From NCBI GenBank assembly GCA_023702235.1, contig JAMQCR010000001.1:3472001-3536000 (forward strand): a DNA stretch of 64,000 bases, written 5' to 3'. Each line of letters begins with the position of its first letter. The first letter of the stretch is position 1. This DNA comes from Neobacillus pocheonensis (lineage in GTDB: Bacteria > Bacillota > Bacilli > Bacillales > Cytobacillaceae). Positions 9,014 to 18,505 of the stretch are shown here, piece by piece. The position numbers were made by a program, and so were the translations under genes. The notes below the pieces were generated by a model. The model was not told the DNA's origin, searched no databases, and worked only from the letters and a program-made list of their open reading frames with translations.

Positions 9014-10133
9014 ATGAAGGATATACAAAAATTTGTTGGTTTAGACGTATCTAAAGATACAATTGCTGTTGCAATTGCTGATCCTGGTCGTGGTGAACCT
9101 AGATTTCATGGAACTATTCAAAATAAACCAGAAGACATTCGCAAACTAATGAAAAAGTTAGGAAATCCTGACAACCTACTAGTATGCTATGAAGCAGGAT
9201 CTACTGGATATGGAATTTACCGATTACTTCTATCTTTGGACATTGAATGTATGGTTGTGGCACCCTCCCTTATTCCCAAACGATCGGGAGATCGTGTCAA
9301 AACAGATAAAAGAGATTCTATTAGATTAGCTCAGCTACTTCGTGCTTGAGAGCTTACTTCTGTTTGGGTTCCAGATGAAGATCATGAAGGACTTAGAGAC
9401 TTAATCCGTGCTCGGCATGATGCTCGAGAGAATTTACAAAGTTCTCGTCAGAGACTTGTTCACTTCTTACTTCGCCATGACATTCGTGCCCCTCAAGGGG
9501 TTCGAAATTGGTCAGTCAAACATCGTGAATGGTTAAAACGATTAACATTTGAAAGAGCTTCCCAACGTATTGTATTTCAAGAATATCACCATGCAATTTG
9601 AAGATCGTATGAAACGGATCGAAGCTCAAATCCATGAAGAAGCCCTTCAAAGTGAACATGCTCCCGTCATTCAAGCACTTCAAACTTTGAGAGGTGTCGC
9701 AGAAGTTACTGCCGTAACTTTAGTAGCTGAAATCGGACAGTTTTCTCGCTTTTCTAACCCAAGACAATTAATGTCCTATGCTGGTCTTGTTCCGAAGGAA
9801 TATTCAGGTGGGTCTAGCCGTTGGCAAGGTTCGATTACCAAAACCGGAAACTCCCAAATTCGTCGTTCAATAGTAGAGTTTGCTGGTCTTATCGTCACCG
9901 GCAGTCTCTTTAAAGGTGAATTGCTTAAACGTCAAGAAGGTCAAGATCCAGAGGCAAAACGTATAGCGTGGAAGGCTCAACACCGCCTTCATATGAAATA
10001 TCATCGCATCTCTGCTAAAGGAAAAGGTGGCAAAGTAGCCATTGTTGCTGTCGCCAGAGAATTACTTGGCTTTATTTGGGCTATCGCTTGTGCTATTGAG
10101 GATAAACAAGTAAGTGAATTGAATGTTGCATAA
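9014..10133 (+). pseudogene. IS110-family transposase, disrupted
   Basis: DEDD-type recombinase. The N-terminal RuvC-like domain begins FVGLDVSKDTIAVAIAD, with the second acidic region CYEAGSTGYGIYR and KTDKRDSIRLAQLLRA. The C-terminal Transposase_20 domain holds LRGVAEVTAVTLVAEIG and SYAGLVPKEYSGGSSR with the conserved Ser. Two lesions are visible: a TGA at 9347-9349 where a Gly codon is expected (LLRA-G-ELTSVWVPD), and one extra T near 9597 (ATGCAATTTGAAG). As read, no full-length enzyme can be made. The nonsense codon is a substitution and so more credible as real decay than the indels elsewhere. Confidence 0.85.
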
Positions 10134-10201
10134 GTAGATTGTAAGTAAGACTAAATGATGGATTTTTTTATCGAATTATAACATTGTGATTAAAAATTGA
10201 A

Positions 10202-10386
10202 GACTTGGCTCGAAGGCAAACCCCCGGGAAGGAGAACCCTCATGTTCAACTATGCACTAAGTCTAAGGACTGAACGTGCGCCTTTAGTCCGAGGCAGCTC
10301 CGTGACGGATGGAGTAAAATGTGGTACCCAACCCACGCATATCAGTTTGTATACCACCGTCAGCGTTTTTGCCTTCGTGCCAAGTT
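10202..10386 (+). ncRNA. Candidate IS110/IS1111-type bridge RNA
   Basis: The non-coding flank after the transposase is enclosed by a 19-nt inverted repeat with two mismatches: GACTTGGCTCGAAGGCAAA at 10202-10220 and its partner at 10368-10386. Inside are hairpins TCCG-TGA-CGGA, GGACT/AGTCC and GTGGTA/TACCAC. A roughly 185-nt multi-hairpin RNA next to an IS110 recombinase is the pattern of bridge RNAs that pair with target and donor DNA. Placement 3' of the gene fits the IS1111 branch. Function is inference from position and structure. Confidence 0.5.
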
Positions 10387-10540
10387 TTTAAGGTTATCCT
10401 GTTCAACTTTCTGTATTGTATCCATTTCGGATTTAGCTTATAAGTTGAACAAGGAATAACTCTATTCATACTGAATAAAAACACCATTTAAAAAGCAGTT
10501 GGGTATGGTGGGTTGACAGTTTCGTTCATATCAGTGGAAT

Positions 10541-10564
10541 AAGAAAAGGCTGCGGAACAGCCTC
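10541..10564 (-). terminator. Terminator of yfkAB
   Basis: A perfect AGGCTG/CAGCCT stem with a 5-nt loop. Read leftward it is followed by TTTTCTT. It lies about 75 bp past the yfkAB stop. Confidence 0.65.
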
Positions 10565-10638
10565 ATTTGTTTTAGTTAAGAACACAGTTAGCTAAATAAG
10601 CTACACGATGTTGATTACCCTTCAACCTTACAGAATCA

Positions 10639-11756
10639 TCACTTCGAAATTTTTGCCTTCTGAAGAGTAAAATCCTTATTTTGATAGTAGCTGTTCTTCA
10701 CTAATATGTTAGGTCCTAAGCAGGCAACCTGCGGACAATGGCAGCTCAATTCCTTTGCTATACTTGAGGATTGCCATGTTTGATAGGCATCAAGTAAAGT
10801 AGTCGTTTGAATATTCCCAAGCGGTGGTGTATCCCCAAAATCGGTAACAATAATATCGCCGGTAAAAATGTTTACATTCAACCGGGAACGCCCGTCAGGA
10901 TCATTTCGAACTGTTACATTTTTGCTTTTGTATAAGCGCTCCAATAATTTTAAATCTTCTAAGTTACTGCTGCACGAATAGAAAGGCAGCGTACCGAATA
11001 ACATCCATACATTTTCATCCCGAATATCGATTAAATGATGAATAGCTTCCCTTATTTCACCGAGGGATAAGGATTCTAGATTACTAGCAAAGTCACTCGG
11101 ATACATCGGATGAACTTCATGACGCTGACAATGCATTTCATCGACGATTTGGCGATGGATTTTTTCCAAATGAGGCAGTGTACGCTTGTTTAGCATCGTT
11201 TCCGCCGATACCATCACGCCAGCCTTCACAAGTTCGCGGCTGTTTTCTATCATTCTGGCAAAATATTTTTCCCGCTGACTATATTCCGGCTGCTTTTCCA
11301 TCCTAGCAAAGCCGCCCTCGACGAAATCATCGACTGTTCCCCAATTATGAGAGATATGTATGACGTCTAAATAGGGAATAATTAATTCATAACGAGCTAA
11401 ATCTAGCGTTAAATTGGAATTAATTTGAGTTCGGACTCCACGTTCATGTGCATACTTTAAAATCGGCAGCACATAATTTTTCACTGAGGAAAGTAAAGCA
11501 TTGGCTCTCCCCCAGTAATACTAAGTGAACGAAGAGCCGATATCTCTTCTAGCCTACTTACTAATAGTTCAAGCGGCAATGCTTGCGGGTCCTTGGTTTG
11601 CAGCGTATAGCCAACAGCACAATGCTCGCAGCGCATATTACAAAGGGTAGTTGTGGTAAATTCAATATTAGTGAGCTGATTCTTCCCGTATTGTTCAATA
11701 TCTAAATATGCTTCCCAAGGATCATATTTAGGAATAATTTTTCTCATTGTAGACAT
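10639..11756 (-). CDS. yfkAB: Radical SAM/CxCxxxxC-motif protein YfkAB (frameshifted)
   Basis: Iron-sulfur radical SAM enzyme of unknown reaction. The N-terminal segment has the cluster motif CNMRCEHC and the SAM-binding SITGGEPML. The following segment continues with VLPILKYAHERGVRTQINSNL and the C-terminal region of YfkAB. The two reading frames meet at about 11484, where one base is missing between LYFPQ and VKNYVLPIL. The joined length is about 372 residues, close to the Bacillus subtilis protein, which was itself first listed as two genes. A diverged 3' fragment of a paralogue lies on the far side of the IS110 element. Confidence 0.82.
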
Positions 11757-11956
11757 GATATACTCCTTAAAATCAGTTTAAAAAAACCATTTCATTATAA
11801 CTGATTAATGGATAATTTAGCTAATTTAACTAACTATTGCTTTTAAAAAATCTATGTGCCCCCAAATACGATTATGAGTGACACCATAAAATGAATAGAT
11901 ATCGACAAAATTCCCGGGAAATATCAACAAATTCCGATGGCTAATCGACAAGAACT

Positions 11957-14085
11957 CTATTTTTTCTTAGTTATAAAATAAAGATAGGCTTTAATCATAA
12001 AATAGCTGACTTCTTCAGGAAGCAATTCTTTAATTGGTTTTAAGCGTTCTCGACCTGCTTCTTCGACAGCGTTTTCGATTAATGGAACGTATTCTGCTGG
12101 AATGAGCCTTAGAAAATCAATGTCCATTCCTTGCTGTGCACATTGGATCAAATGATTTTCAACGGTGCTAATAGCCAGGTTACGCTTTTCGGCCATTTCA
12201 TTAATCGATAAGTGGTCCTGATATAGTTTATATGTCTCTAAATGGGAGTCACCAACTGCTTTTTTAACAGATTTTTTTGGCTCAGTTTTTTCGGAGACGA
12301 TTTCTGAATGATATTCAGGATTGGCTTCACAAAATAAGCGAATGGCTTGAATAAATTCCAACCCGTATTTCTGCAGCTTATGCTCCCCAACACCACTAAC
12401 CTGTAATAAATGTTCGCTCGTTTGTGGCAGCTTGGCACACATATCCTTTAAACTGGCATCAGAAAAAATCATAAATGGTGGCACTTTTTCTGCTTCAGCA
12501 ATCATTTTTCTTACTTCTCTTAATTCTTCAAACAATGGGTCTGCATTAGAGACTTTTATGACCTTAGCCGACTCTCTCCGATGAACCTGCTGCTTTCCTA
12601 GCAGGATGTCTTTACCTTTTAGAGACACATAAAGTGTTGGATACGCTCCCTGCTCTATCGCAATTAGCTCTTGCGAAATCAAGAATTCAATAAAATCACT
12701 AACCTCTTTTGCCCCCTGGTCCTTCAAAATTCCATAAGTAGTAAGTTTATCAAATCCCATCTCCGTAACTTTTTTATTTTTTGAGCCTGTTAGCACCTAG
12801 GCGTAAGTGTCTTTCCAAACCGTTGCCCCATCCGAATCACACAAGACATCACCATTTGAGCTTCTTTTGTGACATCGATACTTGTGCGATTGTCCGTGCA
12901 ATTGGAACATCTTCCACACGGCTCCGTTTCCGTTTCGCCGAAATATTTTAAAATAAATTCCTGAAGGCAGTTTTCAGTGTGGCAATAATCGACCATCTGC
13001 TGTAGCTTCTCTAACTCCGCCTGCATCCTGTTTCTCTCACTCGACTGGTCGATTAAAAAGCGCTGAATTTGCACATCTTGGGAGGAATGGAGAAGAACAC
13101 ATTCACTCTCTAGTCCGTCCCTTCCTGCACGACCTGCTTCCTGATAGTAACTTTCCATGTTTTTCGGTAGCTGAAAATGAAGCACATACCGAATATTTGA
13201 CTTATCAATCCCCATTCCGAATGCTGAAGTGGCTACCATCACCGATGCCTTATCCTGTAAAAACCGCTCCTGCTCTCTAACTCGCTCCACATCTCCCATT
13301 CCTGCATGGTAACGAGCAACATTGATGTTTTCCTTTCGAAGCCTTTCATAGAGCTGATCTACATTTTTCCTTGTGGCTGCATAGATAATACCCGCTTCTT
13401 TTTCATTCTTCTTAATATAGTCTAATAAATATTTGATTCTATCCTGTCCTTTAATCACTGAAAATGATAGATTTACCCGTTCAAATCCTGTAATGATTGT
13501 ATTTTCTTCATCAATTTTTAGCAGGCTGCAAATGTCTTCTCTGACCTTCGGTGTCGCTGTTGCGGTAAGTGCAAGCACGATTGGTTTTTGCGGCAGGCTA
13601 TGGGCCATTTGCTGAATATGGCGGTAGCTTGGGCGAAAATCATGACCCCATTGTGAAATACAATGGGCTTCATCAACGGCAACTAAGGGAATATCCATAT
13701 TTTTAAGGTCTTCAATAAAATCAAGTGATTCTAATCTTTCTGGTGCAATATATAACAGTTTGTACTTTCCTTGCATAGCTTCATGCATTCGCTCATTGGT
13801 TTCACTAAAACTTAGCGAACTGTTGATAAATGTCGCTGGAATTCCTACCTGAAGGAGTGAATCGACTTGATCCTTCATCAAGGAGATAAGTGGAGAAATG
13901 ACGATTGTTGTGCCCGGCAGGACCAAAGCGGGGATTTGATAGCAGATAGATTTTCCTCCACCCGTTGGCATAACGCAAATGGTATTTTCTCCGTCTAAAA
14001 CAGAACGGATTGCCTGCTCTTGACCAGTACGGAAGGACCTATACCCGAAATAAGATTCTAATAACGGCAGTGCTTTTTCAAACAA
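11957..14085 (-). CDS. recQ: ATP-dependent DNA helicase RecQ (frameshifted)
   Basis: 3'-5' superfamily 2 helicase for recombination and fork repair. The first 430 residues hold the helicase core: FRTGQEQAI, Walker A MPTGGGKSICYQ, DEAH box AVDEAHCISQWGHDFRP, LTATAT, and motif VI YYQEAGRAGRDG. The zinc-binding cysteines (YCHTENCLQEF, CGRCSNC) and start of the RQC domain follow. The remainder carries the rest of RQC, an HRDC domain (PPFMIFSDASLKDM, VSGVGEHKLQKYG) and a C-terminal helix-turn-helix extension. The frames join at about 12795 if one base is restored in ACGCCTAGGTGC, giving about 709 residues, as in other Bacillaceae RecQ. Confidence 0.88.
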
Positions 14086-14188
14086 AATAGTTTCTCCTTT
14101 CGATTTTATTACTATGGATTTACACTAGGAAGTAAAAAAGTTTAAATGTTCACTACTATTATAACGCATTGTTACATGGAGGGGATTA

Positions 14189-14239
14189 GTGTTTTTGAGG
14201 AAAAGAACTATTCGTGATGTGGCTTTATTCAGTAAATAA
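14189..14239 (+). CDS. Very small ORF (16 residues) with ribosome site and terminator
   Basis: GTG start preceded by GGAGGGG with normal spacing, encoding MFLRKRTIRDVALFSK, then TAA directly against a 10-bp hairpin. A TATAAC element lies about 25 bp before the SD. The peptide is basic with a hydrophobic face and matches nothing I recognise. It could be a micro-protein, a leader peptide or chance. Confidence 0.25.
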   Translation: MFLRKRTIRDVALFSK

Positions 14240-14268
14240 AGAGTAGTAAGATTTATCCTACTACTCTT
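14239..14268. terminator. Hairpin after the small ORF
   Basis: A perfect 10-bp stem AAGAGTAGTA/TACTACTCTT with a 10-nt loop. It lacks a good T run, so termination strength is uncertain. Confidence 0.4.
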
Positions 14269-14382
14269 ATCATCTCTGACAATCTTTTAACGGAAAGGAC
14301 TGAAATGTTTACTGTTCAAATTATTTGTATTTAGCAAAAACTACATGGTAGGGATTATCGAGCCTTTTTTTAAGTTCTCCAG

Positions 14383-14925
14383 TTACTTTCCACTATTAGC
14401 ATGGTTCATTTTACTAAATACAAGGAAATAAATGGCCAATAAAACAAATGCAAGTTCTATAATAATGGATATCATTGCCAATGTATTAATATCAGTGAAA
14501 AGTGGAAGTACACTATGCATACCTCCTGACCCCCCATTTCTCATTGGAACATTTCGCATTGGAGCATTTCCCATAGAAGGATTTGGTCTATTCATGCCAG
14601 ATGGTCTTCCCATCAACAAAGCCCCTACTCCTGGTATAGTGTACATTGCGATTTTTGCAACGGCAGCTCCACCTGACATAACAATTCCAAAAATCCAGCC
14701 AAGCCAACGAGCGTTTACTAGAACACCAATCATGGCAATTAAAGCCCCTACTCCATTAATTAGAAACAACATCGGTAACAAGCGAAAGGACATCATATTT
14801 AGAAACAATGCGATATGAACATACGCCACAATGAATAATATTATTACTCCGCTCCAGCGCATCAACGTAAAGCCTGCTGGTGTAATTGATTTTTTCGCAA
14901 TTAGATTTACAGCATTTTCTCCCAT
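14383..14925 (-). CDS. Hypothetical four-helix membrane protein under a BlaI-type operator
   Basis: 180 residues with four hydrophobic helices (about 22-42, 48-68, 72-95 and 148-172). An extracytoplasmic Gly/Asn/Met-rich loop lies between helices 3 and 4, with short repeats (MGNAPMRN, VPMRNGG). I do not recognise the family. Immediately upstream (15015-15039) is a perfect palindrome matching the one in front of the BlaI-family gene. This gene is therefore probably the target of the BlaI/M56 pair transcribed just upstream on the same strand. Methionine- and asparagine-rich loops occur in metal-binding and envelope-stress proteins, but function here is unknown. Confidence 0.6.
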   Translation of the reverse strand: MGENAVNLIAKKSITPAGFTLMRWSGVIILFIVAYVHIALFLNMMSFRLLPMLFLINGVGALIAMIGVLVNARWLGWIFGIVMSGGAAVAKIAMYTIPGVGALLMGRPSGMNRPNPSMGNAPMRNVPMRNGGSGGMHSVLPLFTDINTLAMISIIIELAFVLLAIYFLVFSKMNHANSGK

Positions 14926-15014
14926 ATTTACGCAACTCCTATTTCTTTTTCTTATTTTAAAAATTAAACCTGATCAATTTATGTTCTTTGAGAACCAAAT
15001 CAACTAAGTTAATT

Positions 15015-15039
15015 ATTACACTACATATCGTAGTGTAAT
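15015..15039. promoter_or_regulatory. BlaI-type operator upstream of the membrane protein gene
   Basis: A perfect inverted repeat with 10-bp arms ATTACACTAC and GTAGTGTAAT around a 5-nt centre ATATC. It contains the TACA/TGTA-type half sites bound by BlaI/MecI repressors. It lies between the M56 peptidase stop and the membrane-protein start. Confidence 0.75.
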
Positions 15040-15052
15040 AGGGTAAAAATTT

Positions 15053-15901
15053 TTAGAATAGTACTACAACAAACATTGCACATAATAATATAATCATAAA
15101 TAAAGAGATGATTGTTGAGGTTATCGGTAGCTTCATAGAAAACTCGGTTTTAGGATCAATTAACTTTTTAATCCTGTAATTAATGGATGTGTCTGCAAAA
15201 GATACATATGAAAATGACATTTGTGTTGAATACCCATTTTTCAACAACTTCATTAGGGCATTTCCTAAGGTTACTGAAGTTCCAAGCCTTTTTATTGCAT
15301 AGTTATCAGCAAGTACTTCCGTTAAAATTTTATGTCTTTGCTGCAACCACTTTAATATCGGAATATACCACATAACTGCTGCAAAGAGATGCAACAAAAA
15401 GTTCTTCAATGGGTCATAATGATCTTTATGGTGCTGCTCGTGATGAATGACAGCTTCTACCTCTTTTTCTTCTAATAAACCCAACAGCCCTGTCGAAAGG
15501 ATGATTTTGGGATTGAAAAATCCTATCGTCATAGCAACTGGATGAGTGGAGCAAATAACGGAAAAATCTTGTTTCTCACTGTTATATTTTTGATTCATTT
15601 CATTTGTTAATGTTTCATGTTGATATACCAATAACTTCTTATACATTTTAATAGAAATTACCATCTGTCTAAAAAACTTCCAGATGAATAAGAAGATAGT
15701 ATAAAATACTAGTACATCAAGAAAATAATCAATGGAGGAGAATCCAAGAGACCGCACCCCATACTTACATAATTCAATTAGGTTAAATCCTATTTTCCAG
15801 CCCAGAAGGACATGCAGTAAATACAACCCCATTTGAAGAAAAATGAATCCGGCTGTAAAGGCACACGACATAAAAATCCATTTTGTTCGCTTCTCTAACA
15901 T
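15053..15901 (-). CDS. M56-family (BlaR1/MecR1-like) membrane metallopeptidase
   Basis: 282-residue membrane zinc peptidase. Helices at about 8-30 and 58-76 precede a cytoplasmic-type loop. The zinc motif is HHEQHHKDHYDP (HExxH), with the downstream acidic ligand in LTEVLADNYAI. A last helix lies at about 255-280. Unlike BlaR1 it has no C-terminal penicillin-binding sensor domain, so it is the short form seen in many bacilli. It follows the BlaI gene by 3 bp. In the family, the activated protease leads to destruction of the BlaI repressor and opening of the regulon. Confidence 0.85.
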   Translation of the reverse strand: MLEKRTKWIFMSCAFTAGFIFLQMGLYLLHVLLGWKIGFNLIELCKYGVRSLGFSSIDYFLDVLVFYTIFLFIWKFFRQMVISIKMYKKLLVYQHETLTNEMNQKYNSEKQDFSVICSTHPVAMTIGFFNPKIILSTGLLGLLEEKEVEAVIHHEQHHKDHYDPLKNFLLHLFAAVMWYIPILKWLQQRHKILTEVLADNYAIKRLGTSVTLGNALMKLLKNGYSTQMSFSYVSFADTSINYRIKKLIDPKTEFSMKLPITSTIISLFMIILLCAMFVVVLF

Positions 15902-15904
15902 AGG

Positions 15905-16318
15905 CTAATTTTCCTTTTTTAACTCTTTTAATTTTTGCTCCAATTTTTCCAGAAGATCTTGGTCAACCTCTTCGAGTACGTCTAGCATTTGACTAACCGC
16001 CAAAGATCCAAATTCCTCAATCAGTTCATGTGTCAGCTCTTTTGATTGTGTTTCAAAAAATTGATCCTTTGAAAGGATTGGCCGGTATAAAAAGCTCCTT
16101 CCTTCCGTTCTTTTTTGTAGAACTCCCTTATCTACCAGTCGGTTCATCACCGTCATCACAGTATTAAAATTAACAGCTTTTTCTTGCTCTAATTTTTGCT
16201 GAACGTTTTTAATTGTTAATTCAGAGCCGTCCCATAGGATGTTCATAATTTTTGACTCAAGTGGTCCAAAAAAGCGATTTAGCCCCCTTTCATTAAATTT
16301 AAAATTTTGTATTTTCAT
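15905..16318 (-). CDS. BlaI/MecI/CopY-family transcriptional repressor
   Basis: 137 residues: an N-terminal winged helix (GPLESKIMNILWDGSELTIKNVQQ..., TVMTVMNRLVDKGVLQKR...GRSFLYRP) and a C-terminal dimerization helix region. It is the first gene of the BlaI-M56 operon and has its own operator at 16333-16351, implying autoregulation. A second operator precedes the membrane-protein gene downstream. No beta-lactamase or PBP2a gene is nearby, so the inducing signal is unlikely to be read as classic beta-lactam resistance from context alone. Confidence 0.9.
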   Translation of the reverse strand: MKIQNFKFNERGLNRFFGPLESKIMNILWDGSELTIKNVQQKLEQEKAVNFNTVMTVMNRLVDKGVLQKRTEGRSFLYRPILSKDQFFETQSKELTHELIEEFGSLAVSQMLDVLEEVDQDLLEKLEQKLKELKKEN

Positions 16319-16332
16319 CGTAGTTACACCTC

Positions 16333-16351
16333 ACACTACATATAGTAGTGT
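16333..16351. promoter_or_regulatory. BlaI-type operator (autoregulatory)
   Basis: Perfect palindrome ACACTAC-ATATA-GTAGTGT, 14 bp before the blaI-type start codon. It shares the ACACTAC arms and ATAT-type centre of the operator at 15015-15039. Confidence 0.78.
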
Positions 16352-16496
16352 TTGAAATCTCATAAGTCAAATAAAAACAAGCTTGTTTTTGAAGAAAACG
16401 GCTAACTTGATACCCTTATCTAAGAAGACCCATTTTGCCATTAGGGAATTTTTGCATACAAACGGTCTAATTGGCTAAAGTGAAAAACTAAATTGC

Positions 16497-16527
16497 AAAA
16501 AAGGCTGTCGAAGTCATTCCGGCAGCC
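16497..16527 (-). terminator. Terminator of the acyl-CoA synthetase gene
   Basis: Read leftward, a GGCTG/CAGCC stem is followed by six T. It lies about 55 bp past the stop at 16583. Confidence 0.65.
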
Positions 16528-16582
16528 GAGTTACCTCTGTAAGAGGTACATTCACATTTGTTCTAACTTACCTATTTGTTTA

Positions 16583-18165
16583 TTACGGATTATTCGTACT
16601 CGAGGTAGTTCCTGGTGCAAAAAGCTCCTCCAGCTGTTTTCTAAGGATAAATTTCTGGATTTTCCCGCTTGCATTACGAGGCAATGCCTCACAGAATACA
16701 TATTTGCGCGGCCGTTTATAATTTGCCAGCTTATCACTGTTTTTACAGAACTCATCAAGCTCTTGTTCGGTTACAAACGGATCTTTTTTAACAACAATAG
16801 CAGTAACGGTCTCACCCCAACGGTCATCTGGCTGACCAACAATCGCCACATCAAGGACTCCCACATGGGCATGTAAAACATCTTCGACCTCACGTGGGTA
16901 GATATTTTCTCCACCACTAATAATCATATCATCCACGCGGTCATTTACCCAGAGGTAGCCGTCTTCATCCAAATAGCCAATGTCCCCTGAATGGTACCAG
17001 CCTTTATACATCGCCTTTTCCGTCGCTACATCAAGCCCGAAGTAACCGGACATCATACACGGCCTTGAACAATAATTTCACCTGTTTCTCCCGCGGGTAC
17101 GAAATCATCAGGATTGGATGGCCATCCTCTCTTGTTCGAACAATGCGAATCTCATGATTTAAACAGGCTTGCCCCGCAGACCCGGCTTTTGTAAGTTGAT
17201 CCATCTCCGATAAAAATGTAATCGCCGGCCCATTTCTGTCATACCGTACGCCTGCACTAAAGAAATACCTAAGCGTTCATGACAGGCATGAACAAGGGAT
17301 GGGGCATTGGGGCAGCACCATATAAACCAAGCTTTAAGCTTGATAGGTTATACTTGTTTAAATCTTCCTGAAGGAGCATGTTCCACATCGTTGGTGCCGC
17401 AAAAAATTTCGTAATCCTTTCCTGCTCAATTAATTCCAGCACTTTCTTCGGATTAAATTGATGGAGGACTACATTTCTTCCGCCAACGTGTACACGGGGA
17501 AGAATGGCACAATGGAGCTCCGCGCAATGAAACATGGGAGCTGTTACTAAGCCAACGTCAGAAGCTTCAAGCTTTGTCGCCCCGATAACAATTAAGCTAT
17601 GCTCGACCATATTCCGGTGCCGATGAAGCACACCTTTCGGTCTTCCGGTTGTTCCACTTGTGTACATAATGGCATACAAATCATTTTCGTTGACCTCCAC
17701 CTGAATATCTTCCGGAGATTCGGTAGCAACTTTTTGATGATAACTTTCTGCAAATAAAGGAGTTTCTTCATCAATAAACCAAAAGGAAATAGCCTCAAAA
17801 CGATTTTCAATGGTGGAAATGACTGGTTCCAATGCTTTTTCAAATAGGACAATCTTTGGAGCGGCATCCGCCAAAATATAGGCAACTTCTTCTGCCATTA
17901 AGCGAAAATTAATCGGATTAAAAACGGCACCAATTTTGGCGCAGGCAAAAAAGACAGTTGCTAACTCTTCGGTATTAAAAAGGAAGGTTGAAATACGGTC
18001 ACCCTTTTTTACACCTTCTTTTAATAGGGCTTGGGCAAGACGATTAACCTGTTCGCTCCATTCTTTATAAGTGAAGCGGACATTTTTTCTCACATCATAT
18101 ATGGCTTCCTTATTCGGAAATTTTTTTACCGTCAAATCAAAGATTTTTCCAATCGTCATTTCCAT
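16583..18165 (-). CDS. Acyl-CoA synthetase (AMP-forming, fatty-acid-CoA ligase type), multiply frameshifted
   Basis: Adenylate-forming enzyme that would activate a carboxylic acid with ATP and CoA. The N-terminal part contains the P-loop AIMYTSGTTGRPKGVLHRH (A3) and the LGLYGAAPMP region. The C-terminal part has GWYHSGDIGYLDEDGYLWVNDR (A7), DMIISGGENIYPREVE (A8) and the catalytic-Lys motif NASGKIQK. In the roughly 210 bp between them all three frames are needed to recover AYGMTEMGPAITFLSEMD and the following residues. At least four single-base losses (about 17301, 17228, 17121, 17062) explain this, three of them at GGCC. Restored length is about 527 residues. The acyl specificity is not evident. 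Confidence 0.8.
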
Positions 18166-18313
18166 GCTATCTCCCCCTTATGTGAATATTTTACCAGAAA
18201 ATACTTACTTTTTTGAATATTAAAATATATGTGAATAAGAAAAGAAGAGACTGAAATTTAGTTGTTTAAAAACAATTACCATTAGTAATATACTAAAAAA
18301 CGAACCAACACCA

Positions 18314-18406
18314 ATGTATAACTATTTAGCTATCGGTCTAGCATTCATTTATGCAGGATTGATTGCAATGAAAATTCAGCAAAAAAGAAGAAAAGTAACT
18401 ATTTAA
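18314..18406 (+). CDS. Possible 30-residue single-helix membrane peptide
   Basis: ATG-initiated ORF whose N-terminal two thirds is one hydrophobic helix (YLAIGLAFIYAGLIAM) followed by the basic tail KIQQKRRKV, a typical small-protein topology. No convincing ribosome site precedes it. Hairpins at 18418-18452 and 18462-18498 follow, the second ending in a T run in this direction. Confidence 0.3.
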   Translation: MYNYLAIGLAFIYAGLIAMKIQQKRRKVTI

Positions 18407-18461
18407 AAAGCTGAAAAGGCCAAGCTCTCCAAAACAAACTGAGGGCTTGACCATTGTTTAA

Positions 18462-18498
18462 AAGGGCTACGCCAATTTTCTTGGGAAGCCCTTTTTTA
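18462..18498. terminator. Terminator, stronger on the + strand
   Basis: Stem AAGGGCT/AGCCCTT followed by TTTTTT on the + strand and a shorter T tract on the - strand. It lies directly after the stop of the TPR-dynamin gene and after the small + strand ORF. Confidence 0.6.
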
Positions 18499-18505
18499 TT
18501 TTTAC

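Larger units (their letters stand above)
8931..10490 (+). mobile_element. IS110-family insertion sequence (boundaries approximate)
   Basis: The element comprises a short left flank, a DEDD/Transposase_20 reading frame and about 350 bp of non-coding right flank. The left flank carries two hairpins just before the transposase: CACTTGGT/ACCAAGTG and GTGTAG/CTACAC. The right flank is rich in inverted repeats, including GTTCAACTT/AAGTTGAAC at about 10400-10452. IS110 elements lack classical terminal inverted repeats and make no reliable target duplication. The outer limits are therefore inferred: left from where the yfkAB-like homology ends, right from the end of structured sequence. Confidence 0.6.
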
